The position numbers and the translations under genes are program-made. A stretch of 64,000 bases of DNA from contig NZ_CP071859.1 of assembly GCF_023716665.1 (NCBI RefSeq), forward strand, positions 2,542,001-2,606,000. Direction: 5' to 3'. Source of the stretch: Vibrio sp. SCSIO 43135. Its GTDB lineage: Bacteria; Pseudomonadota; Gammaproteobacteria; Enterobacterales; Vibrionaceae. Under the pieces are notes generated by a model. It made no database searches and was not told the DNA's origin. It saw only the letters and a list, made by a program, of their open reading frames with translations. Below, piece after piece: positions 1-7,688 of the stretch (position 1 is the first letter of the stretch; the number at the start of each line of letters is the position of its first letter).

Positions 1-532
1 TCTTCGCAGTTTGGTCTACCGCCAGCACCTTAATATCTTTAAGCACAGTCGTTGTGGCCGCAGAACGCGCGCCATATTTGACCGTATTGAGAATATCTAC
101 GCGATTCCCTGGCAATAGGAAACCCGCCACACCAATCACATCGTTAACTCTTATGGTCACTGCCCGCATGTTTTCAGGAATCAATGCCGCAAGTGTCGAG
201 CCCTCACCAGGAATAGTTAGCCTAGGAGCCGTAATGATTTCACCTTTATGAATAGTGGTCGCAACCACCTGGCCAATCAAATCTTCTGGCACGGTAAACT
301 GAGACTCTTCACGCCATGCCTTCTCAAGCAACTTACTCGTTATGTGCTGCTCTTCAATCACACTACCAGCCGTAATTTCTTGCGATGCAATCATTACAGG
401 TTCACGTTCAACCACCTCGACTTCTACTTGTGGCTGAAGCTGCCTATCCATCCATTGTTTGGCAAAAAATACTGCTCCTAGACCAAATATAATGGATAGC
501 AAAAACAACAATATCACTTGATTTCTACTCAT
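1..532 (-). CDS. cpaB: Flp pilus assembly protein CpaB/RcpC (partial, C-terminus outside window)
   Basis: The visible 177 or so codons start with a single membrane-spanning segment (about residues 5-23), followed by a periplasmic part with the SAF-like fold of CpaB/RcpC, seen as ITAGSVI near residue 55 and RVDIL near residue 140. CpaB/RcpC is an inner-membrane or periplasmic component of the tad pilus machine, thought to help channel or gate the secretin. The start ATG overlaps the TGA of the upstream ATPase gene (ATGA), so the two are translationally coupled. The gene runs off the left edge; in tad loci the secretin rcpA/cpaC normally follows. Family call is firm, detailed role is by family. 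Confidence 0.88.
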   Translation of the reverse strand, partial: MSRNQVILLFLLSIIFGLGAVFFAKQWMDRQLQPQVEVEVVEREPVMIASQEITAGSVIEEQHITSKLLEKAWREESQFTVPEDLIGQVVATTIHKGEIITAPRLTIPGEGSTLAALIPENMRAVTIRVNDVIGVAGFLLPGNRVDILNTVKYGARSAATTTVLKDIKVLAVDQTAK

Positions 533-1881
533 CTTTCGCCTCCTCCTTTGCCGTCAGCGGTGAAGTACACTTCCCATGCCCTCGCTAGGATTTCTGGCGT
601 AATAACTGGCTCGACTTCTTCAAATGCAATAATGTCTCGGCTAATCCCAACAATGTCTTTCGGTAAACAAGGGTAATAGCCAACGGTATGCTGACGATGT
701 AATCCAAATAATTTATCAAATGTATCAAGTTCAATACTGAGGCCACGCCCCTGCGCTATCTTCTCCCATAGTGCGTGGTATTCATTTTCTTTCAGTGCAT
801 AAAACTGAATCTTATAGCCCAAGCGGCGCAAGAAAGCTGGGTCGGCGATTTTCTGTGGATCTAAGTTAGAAGAGAACGCCAGTGTAAGAATAAATGGAAT
901 GGTTATTTGCTGTCCGTTGGGTAAAGAAAGGTAATCGTAAAAATACTCCATCGGTACAATCCAGCGGTTAAGCAATGTGTCCACGGGCATTGGTTGGCGC
1001 CCCAAGTCATCAATGATAAAGATGCCGTTGTTGGCCATCATCTGTAATGGCGCCATCCACACTCGGTTATGCTCGGTGTGGTTCACTTCAAGCATATCCA
1101 TCGTCAGTTCACCGCCAACTTGGATACTCGGCCTTTCACACAGCACCCAGCGCCTATCGTGTTGATCTTTGAAAGTAATGCTAATGCTTTCGTCACCCGT
1201 GTTCACCTTACGGTGATGTTGCGGTGAAAAGACCTTGATGATATTACCTGCCGCGTAGACGGCATAAGGAACGTACACAGAGGTATTCAATGAGTTCAGG
1301 ATTCTCGTCGCGACAAACGTTTTACCTGTACCTGCATCGCCATAAAGTAATAATGCTCGTCCAGAATTAATAGCCGGCCCCAACACGCCAATCATCCGCT
1401 CTGCACCATACACATCACTCAACGCATAGGTTACATCTTGTTTGGTGACGGTCTGAGCTCGCACGTCCTGCGCTCCAACCATTTGTTGGTAATCCCTAAG
1501 AGAAACTGGTGCTGGACCAAGATAGGCATCTTTGGCAAAGGCTATATCCGCCTCTTGCATTCCTTGCTCAGACAAAGCATAGCGAACATGACCACTAGTA
1601 TTCTGAGAAAGGAAAGTTTCGGAAGCAGCCTGAAATACCTCTACAAGTGACTTTTTACGAAGTATTGCAATAAGGTCTTCAATAAGGTGACTATTCACAC
1701 CCAGTAATTTGGTGAGTTGGAGAATATCGGATTTTGGAAACGCTGCTAATTGTTTAATTAACAAGTTTTCTAAAACTACTTTGGGTATGCCTAAATCATC
1801 AAACGATGTAGGTACCTCGGGCGCAGAAGCCTGCGGCGTTAACTCTTCTCTATGCCGACTTTCTGAGGTTGTCGTACCCAT
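529..1881 (-). CDS. AAA-type ATPase in the tad/Flp pilus operon
   Basis: A 450-residue soluble protein. Residues 30-115 look like a helical winged-helix-type region; the ATPase core has Walker A GDAGTGKT at 181-188 and Walker B GIFIIDDLGR at about 286-295, followed by an AAA small domain with PAFLRRLGYKIQF near residue 355. It is not TadA/CpaF or TadZ, the usual tad ATPases, which should lie further downstream outside the window. The start ATG has AAGGAG five bases upstream. It sits between the prepilin peptidase and cpaB and overlaps cpaB by four bases, so a role with pilus assembly or its control is inferred from position only. Exact function unknown. Confidence 0.8.
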   Translation of the reverse strand: MGTTTSESRHREELTPQASAPEVPTSFDDLGIPKVVLENLLIKQLAAFPKSDILQLTKLLGVNSHLIEDLIAILRKKSLVEVFQAASETFLSQNTSGHVRYALSEQGMQEADIAFAKDAYLGPAPVSLRDYQQMVGAQDVRAQTVTKQDVTYALSDVYGAERMIGVLGPAINSGRALLLYGDAGTGKTFVATRILNSLNTSVYVPYAVYAAGNIIKVFSPQHHRKVNTGDESISITFKDQHDRRWVLCERPSIQVGGELTMDMLEVNHTEHNRVWMAPLQMMANNGIFIIDDLGRQPMPVDTLLNRWIVPMEYFYDYLSLPNGQQITIPFILTLAFSSNLDPQKIADPAFLRRLGYKIQFYALKENEYHALWEKIAQGRGLSIELDTFDKLFGLHRQHTVGYYPCLPKDIVGISRDIIAFEEVEPVITPEILARAWEVYFTADGKGGGER

Positions 1882-1895
1882 AGAGACTCCTTGTT

Positions 1896-2411
1896 TTAGA
1901 AGTATTGCTGCATCGCCAATCCAATAACAACCACTGGAGCAAATGGCATACGCAATTTCGAATTCTTATTATTTACTGTAGACGAAATCGCCTTTCCTGC
2001 TAACGGACCATAAGAAAAAACTATAAAATACTTACTGAATAATTCCCTACTTGAATGATGTAAGTCTGTAGTTCGTGCGAGGGCGTAGAAAAGACCAATT
2101 ACAACACTAGAGACAGCGATCCAGTAGGTAGCCTCTAGCAAATTTCCCCAGCCAAGCTCAAACCCAACGACCCCTAAAAGTTTGACATCTCCGGGAGCCA
2201 TCATTCGAATAAAGTACAACGCTAAAGCAGCAAAAAAGAATACGCAGCCAGCAATAAGTGACCACATGATTAAAGAAAACGGGGATGTAGAAAGCGCTTT
2301 GAAAATGAATGAGAAAATTAGGATACCTAAAAGCATCACATTAGGAATTCGGTTTTCTCTAGCGTCATAGACTGCGACAATTACAAACCCTAACCAGATA
2401 AGAAAATGCAA
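1896..2411 (-). CDS. cpaA: Flp prepilin peptidase (CpaA/TadV, A24 family)
   Basis: 171 residues, strongly hydrophobic with about five or six membrane segments. The two catalytic aspartates of A24 aspartic peptidases are visible: VYDARENRIPN near residue 16 and APGDVKLLG near residue 75 (GxGD-like). The enzyme cleaves the leader of Flp pilins at the inner membrane. No in-frame ATG exists ahead of the first membrane segment; an in-frame stop lies three codons upstream of a TTG that has AGAGGGG nine bases before it, so TTG at 2411 is taken as the start. It follows the two pilin genes, as in other tad loci. Confidence 0.88.
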   Translation of the reverse strand: MHFLIWLGFVIVAVYDARENRIPNVMLLGILIFSFIFKALSTSPFSLIMWSLIAGCVFFFAALALYFIRMMAPGDVKLLGVVGFELGWGNLLEATYWIAVSSVVIGLFYALARTTDLHHSSRELFSKYFIVFSYGPLAGKAISSTVNNKNSKLRMPFAPVVVIGLAMQQYF

Positions 2412-2456
2412 AATGCATTACCCCTCTATAGCTACAAGCCAGTTGAAAGCAGTAGA

Positions 2457-2624
2457 CTAAGAACTAAAGAAAGTGCCAATTTCGGCAATTAAGGTTGATG
2501 CACTAGTAGAAAAGACAGCAGAAACAACGACGACTAGGAAGCCAGCTCCCACTACATACTCCACGACAGTCAAACCTTCTTGGTCATGCCAAAAACCACA
2601 TGACTGATTTAGAAAATATTTCAT
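2457..2624 (-). CDS. flp: Flp-type pilin, second copy
   Basis: 55 codons. The protein carries the Flp hallmark: a short charged leader ending in Gly17, then LTVVEYVVGAG with Glu and Tyr at +5 and +6 after the predicted cleavage site, and a hydrophobic stretch of about 20 residues. This is the substrate of the neighbouring TadV/CpaA peptidase and would be a pilus subunit or pseudopilin. It has the same length as the upstream copy, with the core LTVVEYVVGAG identical and a diverged tail. Its leader is odd, containing Cys9 and Trp12 where the other copy is Lys/Met-rich. The gap to the first flp holds a large inverted repeat. Confidence 0.85.
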   Translation of the reverse strand: MKYFLNQSCGFWHDQEGLTVVEYVVGAGFLVVVVSAVFSTSASTLIAEIGTFFSS

Positions 2625-2638
2625 AACGCCCCCTAATT

Positions 2639-2694
2639 TGATACTGATTTCTAACTAAATTTGTAGAATCAAACGAAGCAAGAAATCAGTATCA
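2639..2694 (-). repeat. 14-bp perfect inverted repeat between the two flp genes
   Basis: The arms TGATACTGATTTCT (2639-2652) and AGAAATCAGTATCA (2681-2694) are exact reverse complements separated by 28 bases. On the minus-strand transcript the structure falls after the first pilin gene. No U-run follows, so it is not a standard intrinsic terminator. A stabiliser of the 3' end of the pilin message, or a processing site, is the likelier role (inference). Confidence 0.75.
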
Positions 2695-2726
2695 TAAATA
2701 GTAGACGCAATCTGACGATGTTGCCG

Positions 2727-2894
2727 TTAGCTATCAAATATCGTCCCAAGCTCAGTTGAAAGCGTACTACTCAAGGATTGAAATACCAGAGATAAACCAC
2801 CAACCAGCAACCCAGCACCGACTACATATTCAACTACCGTCAAACCTTCTTCATCATTTAAAAACTCTTTCATTTTATTCATAAAATTATTCAT
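2727..2894 (-). CDS. flp: Flp-type major pilin, first copy
   Basis: 55 residues beginning MNNFMNKMKEF, with cleavage expected after Gly17 and the mature N-terminus LTVVEYVVGAG followed by a hydrophobic helix. A longer reading from 2912 would translate through the ribosome binding site GGAAGGAGA, so ATG at 2894 with AAGGAG eight bases upstream is the real start. As first gene of the operon and nearest the promoter, it is probably the major Flp pilin. The tad pilus normally mediates surface attachment and biofilm formation. Confidence 0.92.
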   Translation of the reverse strand: MNNFMNKMKEFLNDEEGLTVVEYVVGAGLLVGGLSLVFQSLSSTLSTELGTIFDS

Positions 2895-3379
2895 AACTTG
2901 GTCTCCTTCCAAATAGCAATTCCATCTAATTGCTTACTTCTTAATCTAGATACTTATAAAACTAACAGTTAGGATTTTTATGACTTCTTCTGGTACTTTT
3001 TTGCCATTAATATCAAATTAAAAAGTAAACTTTAGGACTATTTTGTTATTCGTAAATGCTTGGAAGTGCAGACAATAGCAATGCATAAAATCTAATATAA
3101 GTCACATATACCCAAGTAATTACTGATAAATTTATCATAAAAATATTGCACACAGAGACAACTACACATTCAATGATAAATTCTCACTTTTGATACTTGA
3201 CAAGATCTACAAATAGAATTTTATGTGATTTGCATTGCAAAAATACAGCAGTAAATATGAGGCATGGCTTCTCTAACATCTGAACGGCTGTTTCTTTCAG
3301 CTTCTTGCACTTTCCTTATGAACTTCTAATCTAAAGTTGTAGGCACTTATGCCATATGGGATTCATATTTGGGTTTTAG
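2895..3379. other. AT-rich intergenic region between flp and the AraC-type gene
   Basis: 485 bases with no supported gene. It must contain the divergent promoters for the flp operon (minus) and the AraC-type regulator (plus). It is very AT-rich. I could not assign convincing -10/-35 pairs or a sigma-54 element, nor a clear operator. Such a region next to pilus genes is a typical target for H-NS-like silencing, which is inference from composition only. Confidence 0.6.
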
Positions 3380-4120
3380 ATGGACGTTTTACATGCAGGT
3401 CACTGGATAGGTTTATCGGTATCCTATCTACCAAAAGACACATTATTCAGCATTGAGAAATACTTTCATGTCATTGAAAGTGGTCACGATATATCGATTG
3501 TGAGTGAAGATAATGTCCAGTTTTGTTTCTTTTTTTTAGATATCGATAACAACTACCCTCTATTACTGAGCGCTGTCAAGTTGTGCCAAAACTTAAACAA
3601 AAGCCTGATTATTCTATATAAAAATAAAGTAAACCCTGAAATACTAGAGCTCGACACCGTGTATGATAGCTTCCAATTAAATGGACAAGATATTGACCCT
3701 TGGTTACAAGAGCTAAGTAAAAACATTCACTATAAGTTTTCAGATCACCAGTCCATTATGGACATTCACAAAAAAGAGCCTTACTTAAGTGAAAACAAAA
3801 TCAGTAAAGATTTACTCGAGGTACTTAGGTATATAGAGGGAAATATTTCTAAATCAATCCGTGAAGAAGATATTGCCGATTACTGTCACTATTCAGTGAC
3901 TTACTTTTCTAAAGTCTTCCATAAAGCAATAGGAATTAGTTTTCGAGACTATTTAATGTCTAAACGCATCGCTTTGGCGAAAAAGATGTTACTGGCAGAC
4001 AAGAAAACCAAGATTGCCTTCGTCGCTTATCAGTGCGGTTATAATGACGTTTCTTACTTCTCTCGAATCTTCAAAAAGAAAACCGGCTTTTCACCAGGCA
4101 CCTTCCGACGTATTAACTAG
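3380..4120 (+). CDS. AraC-family transcriptional regulator
   Basis: 246 residues. The last 100 residues are a standard AraC DNA-binding domain with two helix-turn-helix units (IREEDIADYCHYSVTYFSKVF and KIAFVAYQCGYNDVSYFSRIF) and the closing KKTGFSPGTFRR. The first 130 residues are not a sugar-binding cupin; the pattern of hydrophobic strands around FFFLDID and KSLIILYKN resembles a degenerate receiver domain, which is only my reading. The gene diverges from the tad/flp operon across a 485-base region, so it is a natural candidate for the pilus regulator. No strong ribosome binding site precedes the ATG. Confidence 0.85.
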   Translation: MDVLHAGHWIGLSVSYLPKDTLFSIEKYFHVIESGHDISIVSEDNVQFCFFFLDIDNNYPLLLSAVKLCQNLNKSLIILYKNKVNPEILELDTVYDSFQLNGQDIDPWLQELSKNIHYKFSDHQSIMDIHKKEPYLSENKISKDLLEVLRYIEGNISKSIREEDIADYCHYSVTYFSKVFHKAIGISFRDYLMSKRIALAKKMLLADKKTKIAFVAYQCGYNDVSYFSRIFKKKTGFSPGTFRRIN

Positions 4121-4305
4121 CTTTATCATCCAAGCACACCCAATATTACGTTTTTATTTAGTACGTTAGTTTACTTGGTGCAGATCACTCTATCGACATG
4201 AACCCACCTCTCCTCTCTTTTCTTGCGGCCATGCGCTATGCTAGAGTTAACAAGATCTTAACATAATAATTATTACATCATTTGCCAATAACACGGAGTT
4301 AGAGA

Positions 4306-5991
4306 ATGATTCAGCCTAACGAGTTAAGCAAACCGACCTGTGCTCTCCCACCACCTAATGAGATGATCCTAAAATGGGCAGAGGAACGCCCAAATGAGGT
4401 TTATCTAAAACAAATTATCAATCGCGAGTTCGTAGAATATACCTACGCTGAAGTTGCCGACAAAGCCTTGCGCTTGGTATCAGCATTGCGAGAACTGGGT
4501 GCCCAACCTGGCGACAAAATCGCTTTAGTATCAAAAAACTGTGCCGAATGGTTTATTTGTGACTTAGCGATGATGCTCGGTGACTATGTCAGCGTTCCAA
4601 TTTTCCCGACAGCTGGCGCCGACACGATCGAATACTGTATTACTCACAGTGAAAGTAAGGTGCTGATTGGCGGAAAACTCGATGATCCGGCAGCAACTCA
4701 GCAAGTGCTGACCGCTTTACCAGATCTCATCAGTATTTCCCTGCCTTATGACACCGCACCACAGTGTCAACATAGCTTCACAGACATCATATCTAAAGCA
4801 GAACCAAGCACTGATCGCCCTGAACATCACGATGAAAAGCTAATGTCGCTAGTGTACACCTCTGGTACTTCAGGCTTACCAAAAGGCGCGATGCTCACGT
4901 ACGGTGCCTTTAGTTGGTCAGTGCAACAGTTGATCAACCATATCGGCATTCAGCCAAATGATCGCCTGTTCTCATATCTACCACTCGCTCATATTACAGA
5001 GCGTGTTTATATTTTCGGTTCTTCAATCATGGGGGGCGTGCCAACAGCTTTCCCTGAGTCTCTCGATACCTTTATCGAAGACGTAAAAATGCAGCGCCCG
5101 ACGCTGTTCATTTCTGTTCCACGTTTATGGACACTGTTCCAGCAGCGAATTCAAGACAAACTGCCACAGAAAAAACTCAACATCTTACTCAAGATTCCTT
5201 TTGTTAATTCACTAATCAAAAAGAAACTTGCAGATGGCTTAGGGTTAGATCAGGCACGGGTATTAGGCTGTGGCTCTGCACCAGTTTCGCCTGCGTTACT
5301 TAATTGGTATCACAGCGTTGGCCTTAACATCACGGAAGCATGGGGCATGACGGAGTCTTTCGCCTACAGCACGCTCAACTACCCATTCCGTGCCGATAAA
5401 ATTGGCAGCGTGGGTAACGCTGGCCCAGGGATTGAACTCAAAATTGCTGAAGACGATGAAATCATGGTTCGCGGCCAAGGCTTATTCTCTGGTTATTATA
5501 AGAATGACATCGCAACTCAAGAGTCTTTCGACAGCGATGGTTGGCTACACACTGGTGATATCGGAGCGATAGATAGCGAAGGCTACCTAACGATTCAAGG
5601 ACGTAAGAAAGATACCTTTAAAACGGCGAAAGGAAAATTCGTTGCACCGGTGCCTATTGAGAAGAAACTATTTGAGTACAGCCGTGTCGAGATGATGTGT
5701 CTGATTGGTTTAGGTCTTCCTGGCCCGATCCTACTGGTCGTTCCACACGATTTCCCTAACTTTGATCGCGCTCGATACGAACGCACTACTAAGCGCGTGA
5801 TCGAGAAAATGAACCAACAGCTTGCCTCTCATGAAAAAATTAAAGGCGTGTTGATGATCAAAGAACCTTGGAGTATTGAAAACGGCGTTCTCACACCAAC
5901 CTTGAAGATTAAGCGTCATATCCTTGAGCAGAAATACCACGAAGTAGGTCATAACTGGCCAAGTGACAAACTGGTTGTTTGGGAAGAATAA
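4306..5991 (+). CDS. AMP-dependent synthetase / long-chain acyl-CoA ligase
   Basis: 561 residues of the ANL superfamily. Visible motifs: the P-loop-like LVYTSGTSGLPKGAM near residue 185, the WGMTES adenine-binding motif near 345, DGWLHTGDIG near 410 and GRKKDTFKTAKGKFVAP near 435. It should activate a carboxylic acid with ATP to an acyl-AMP and then to acyl-CoA; similarity of pattern to FadD15-type enzymes suggests long-chain fatty acids, but the substrate is not proven. ATG has GGAG seven bases upstream. It stands alone, with a good terminator after it. Confidence 0.85.
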   Translation: MIQPNELSKPTCALPPPNEMILKWAEERPNEVYLKQIINREFVEYTYAEVADKALRLVSALRELGAQPGDKIALVSKNCAEWFICDLAMMLGDYVSVPIFPTAGADTIEYCITHSESKVLIGGKLDDPAATQQVLTALPDLISISLPYDTAPQCQHSFTDIISKAEPSTDRPEHHDEKLMSLVYTSGTSGLPKGAMLTYGAFSWSVQQLINHIGIQPNDRLFSYLPLAHITERVYIFGSSIMGGVPTAFPESLDTFIEDVKMQRPTLFISVPRLWTLFQQRIQDKLPQKKLNILLKIPFVNSLIKKKLADGLGLDQARVLGCGSAPVSPALLNWYHSVGLNITEAWGMTESFAYSTLNYPFRADKIGSVGNAGPGIELKIAEDDEIMVRGQGLFSGYYKNDIATQESFDSDGWLHTGDIGAIDSEGYLTIQGRKKDTFKTAKGKFVAPVPIEKKLFEYSRVEMMCLIGLGLPGPILLVVPHDFPNFDRARYERTTKRVIEKMNQQLASHEKIKGVLMIKEPWSIENGVLTPTLKIKRHILEQKYHEVGHNWPSDKLVVWEE

Positions 5992-5999
5992 ATAACGTT

Positions 6000-6025
6000 G
6001 AGCGGCTGATTAGCCGCTCTTTTTC
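6000..6025 (+). terminator. Rho-independent terminator after the acyl-CoA ligase gene
   Basis: An eight-base-pair stem GAGCGGCT/AGCCGCTC with loop GATT is followed by TTTTT, nine bases after the stop codon. Confidence 0.9.
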
Positions 6026-6084
6026 TATTCACAAACTACCCAACTCAACCGTAAATAAAGAGTCGTCATAGACATAATTTCTAG

Positions 6085-6285
6085 TTATTTTAATCTAAGA
6101 TAATCCCTAGTCAAATGTTGATCATTGGTAACGCCGATATCACGTTGCATGTGCTCACTAAGTGATACGATATCGACAACGTCAGCTTTATCATTTGATT
6201 TAAGCAGCTTTCCAAACTGATAGCTAAACATTGATTTACCAAGCTTTAACTCAACGTTCATACCCCACTCTAACGCAATTCTCAT
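6085..6285 (-). CDS. Small DUF1127-like protein, divergent copy
   Basis: 66 residues. The C-terminal half (SEHMQRDIGVTNDQ) follows the LxxxxLxDIGL pattern of DUF1127 proteins, short basic polypeptides of which some have been linked to RNA or phosphate/arginine metabolism. The N-terminal half is diverged. The ATG has TAGGAG at a good distance, supporting translation. It is divergent from a LysR gene with a 101-base gap, the same arrangement as the second pair at 7377-8633. Function unknown; family call moderate. Confidence 0.65.
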   Translation of the reverse strand: MRIALEWGMNVELKLGKSMFSYQFGKLLKSNDKADVVDIVSLSEHMQRDIGVTNDQHLTRDYLRLK

Positions 6286-6386
6286 CTCACTCTCCTAACA
6301 GCTTTCTCTGTGACTCGTTGTTATTATCGACAGCCATGATTACAATTACGAACAACGATTCATTACACGTTATATAAGATAGGGTT

Positions 6387-7304
6387 ATGGACAACCGCTT
6401 GAGACACCTCTCCGGATTGAGGTACTTCGAAGCTGCAGCACGCATGAACAGCTATAGTAAGGCCGCACAAGAGCTCTTCATTAGCCAAGCAGCTGTGAGT
6501 CAGAAAATACGCCAACTAGAGGAAGCATTAGGCTGTAAGCTATTTATTCGACAGGGTCGAGAAATGGCTCTGACGGATAAAGGCCAGAGCTTATACCAGC
6601 AAGTCTGTACCGGCTTCGAGCATATCATTACGGGCTTAAACCAAATCCAATGTGAACCCATCAATGGTTTACTCAATGTGAGCTCTCCGCCCTCCTTCGC
6701 TTCCCGTTGGCTGCTACCTAGGCTGTGGAAGTTCTCGATGCATCATCCAGAAATTCCTATTAAAGTGCACACAACGTGCGATAAGCCCGATCTAAAATAC
6801 TCGGAGGTTGATATTGCTATTGTCCAAGGCAACGAATTTGACTTAGGCAGTGATATAGAGACGCGAATTCTGATCGATGAAGAGATCTATGCATACTGTT
6901 CACCTCAACTAGCCAAGTCAATGAAGTTCACCTCACCACAGCAACTCCAAAAATGCTGGCTCGTTCATTTCGGCTCTGAGAGCTTTACATGGGACGATTG
7001 GTTTGCCTGCGCAGGAGTCAGGGTCGATAAAGATGCGATTCAATGGATGGAAGTATCAACGTTCGAAATGGGATTAAGCGCTGTAATTGCTGGTCATGGT
7101 GTCTGTTTAGCCTCAGAGAGTCTGGCCAGTGACTTTATTGAAAAAGGGTTACTCGTAAGGCCATTTGATATTGGTCTTTCTCCGGGGCTAAGCTTTACTC
7201 TCTGCAGTGATCCCAGCTCCTCTCGCTTAGCTCGTTGTCAGGTATTTTCCGACTGGTTATTCGAAGAAATCGGATTGATGCCATCCGATAAGCACATTAG
7301 CTAA
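6387..7304 (+). CDS. LysR-family transcriptional regulator (GcvA-like)
   Basis: 305 residues. N-terminal winged helix at about residues 5-65 (LRYFEAAARMNSYSKAAQEL, then ISQAAVSQKIRQLEEALG), then a periplasmic-binding-protein-like effector domain starting near residue 92 (LNVSSPPSFASRWLLPRL), typical of the GcvA branch. Effector unknown. It diverges from a DUF1127-like gene and is paralogous to the LysR gene at 7689-8633; the intergenic gap contains an arm pair CGTTGTT (6316-6322) and AACAACG (6351-6357) that could be an operator. Confidence 0.88.
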   Translation: MDNRLRHLSGLRYFEAAARMNSYSKAAQELFISQAAVSQKIRQLEEALGCKLFIRQGREMALTDKGQSLYQQVCTGFEHIITGLNQIQCEPINGLLNVSSPPSFASRWLLPRLWKFSMHHPEIPIKVHTTCDKPDLKYSEVDIAIVQGNEFDLGSDIETRILIDEEIYAYCSPQLAKSMKFTSPQQLQKCWLVHFGSESFTWDDWFACAGVRVDKDAIQWMEVSTFEMGLSAVIAGHGVCLASESLASDFIEKGLLVRPFDIGLSPGLSFTLCSDPSSSRLARCQVFSDWLFEEIGLMPSDKHIS

Positions 7305-7308
7305 TCAC

Positions 7309-7341
7309 AAAAAAGCCCTGATATCGACTCGATATCAGGGC
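7309..7341 (-). terminator. Terminator between the LysR gene and the DUF1127 gene
   Basis: A 12-base-pair stem GCCCTGATATCG / CGATATCAGGGC with a 3-base loop is preceded on the plus strand by AAAAAA, which reads as a U-run for minus-strand transcripts. It therefore ends the DUF1127 message and may slow the converging LysR message. Confidence 0.85.
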
Positions 7342-7376
7342 GCTACCATACAGGAAGGTGAGCTAAAAACTTATTG

Positions 7377-7583
7377 TTAATCCCAGAACACTCGTCGGCT
7401 CTCGGTACGAGCTTGATGCTTAGAAATACCGACATCATCAAGAAGATAATCAGGCAACTCTGCGAGTTGCTTTCTTGAACGCGACTTGCTCAGCCAGCAT
7501 CTAATTTGGCCATAGAATTTCTTAACTATTGTTTCTAAAGTTTGTTGGCTGATTGCTTGTCTCGAAATAGCTGATGTAGTCAT
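7377..7583 (-). CDS. DUF1127 domain protein
   Basis: 68 residues, basic. The C-terminal motif (QLAELPDYLLDDVGISKHQA) is the classic DUF1127 signature. The ATG is preceded by AAGGAGCTAGGT, a strong ribosome binding site. It is transcribed away from a LysR gene and ends at a strong terminator, so it looks like a single-gene transcript probably controlled by that regulator. Biochemical role not established for this member. Confidence 0.85.
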   Translation of the reverse strand: MTTSAISRQAISQQTLETIVKKFYGQIRCWLSKSRSRKQLAELPDYLLDDVGISKHQARTESRRVFWD

Positions 7584-7688
7584 ACCTAGCTCCTTCTCTT
7601 GCGTTATCGTGTTTACCTGTACAATAATCAGTCACAACCACTCGTTTCTCAAACGATGATATTTGACATTCAGTTAAGGAACACTAAT

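Noticed and set aside
7599..7688. N-terminal extension of the second LysR protein
   Set aside because: It would start at TTG without a ribosome binding site and place the DNA-binding domain 30 residues too far in.
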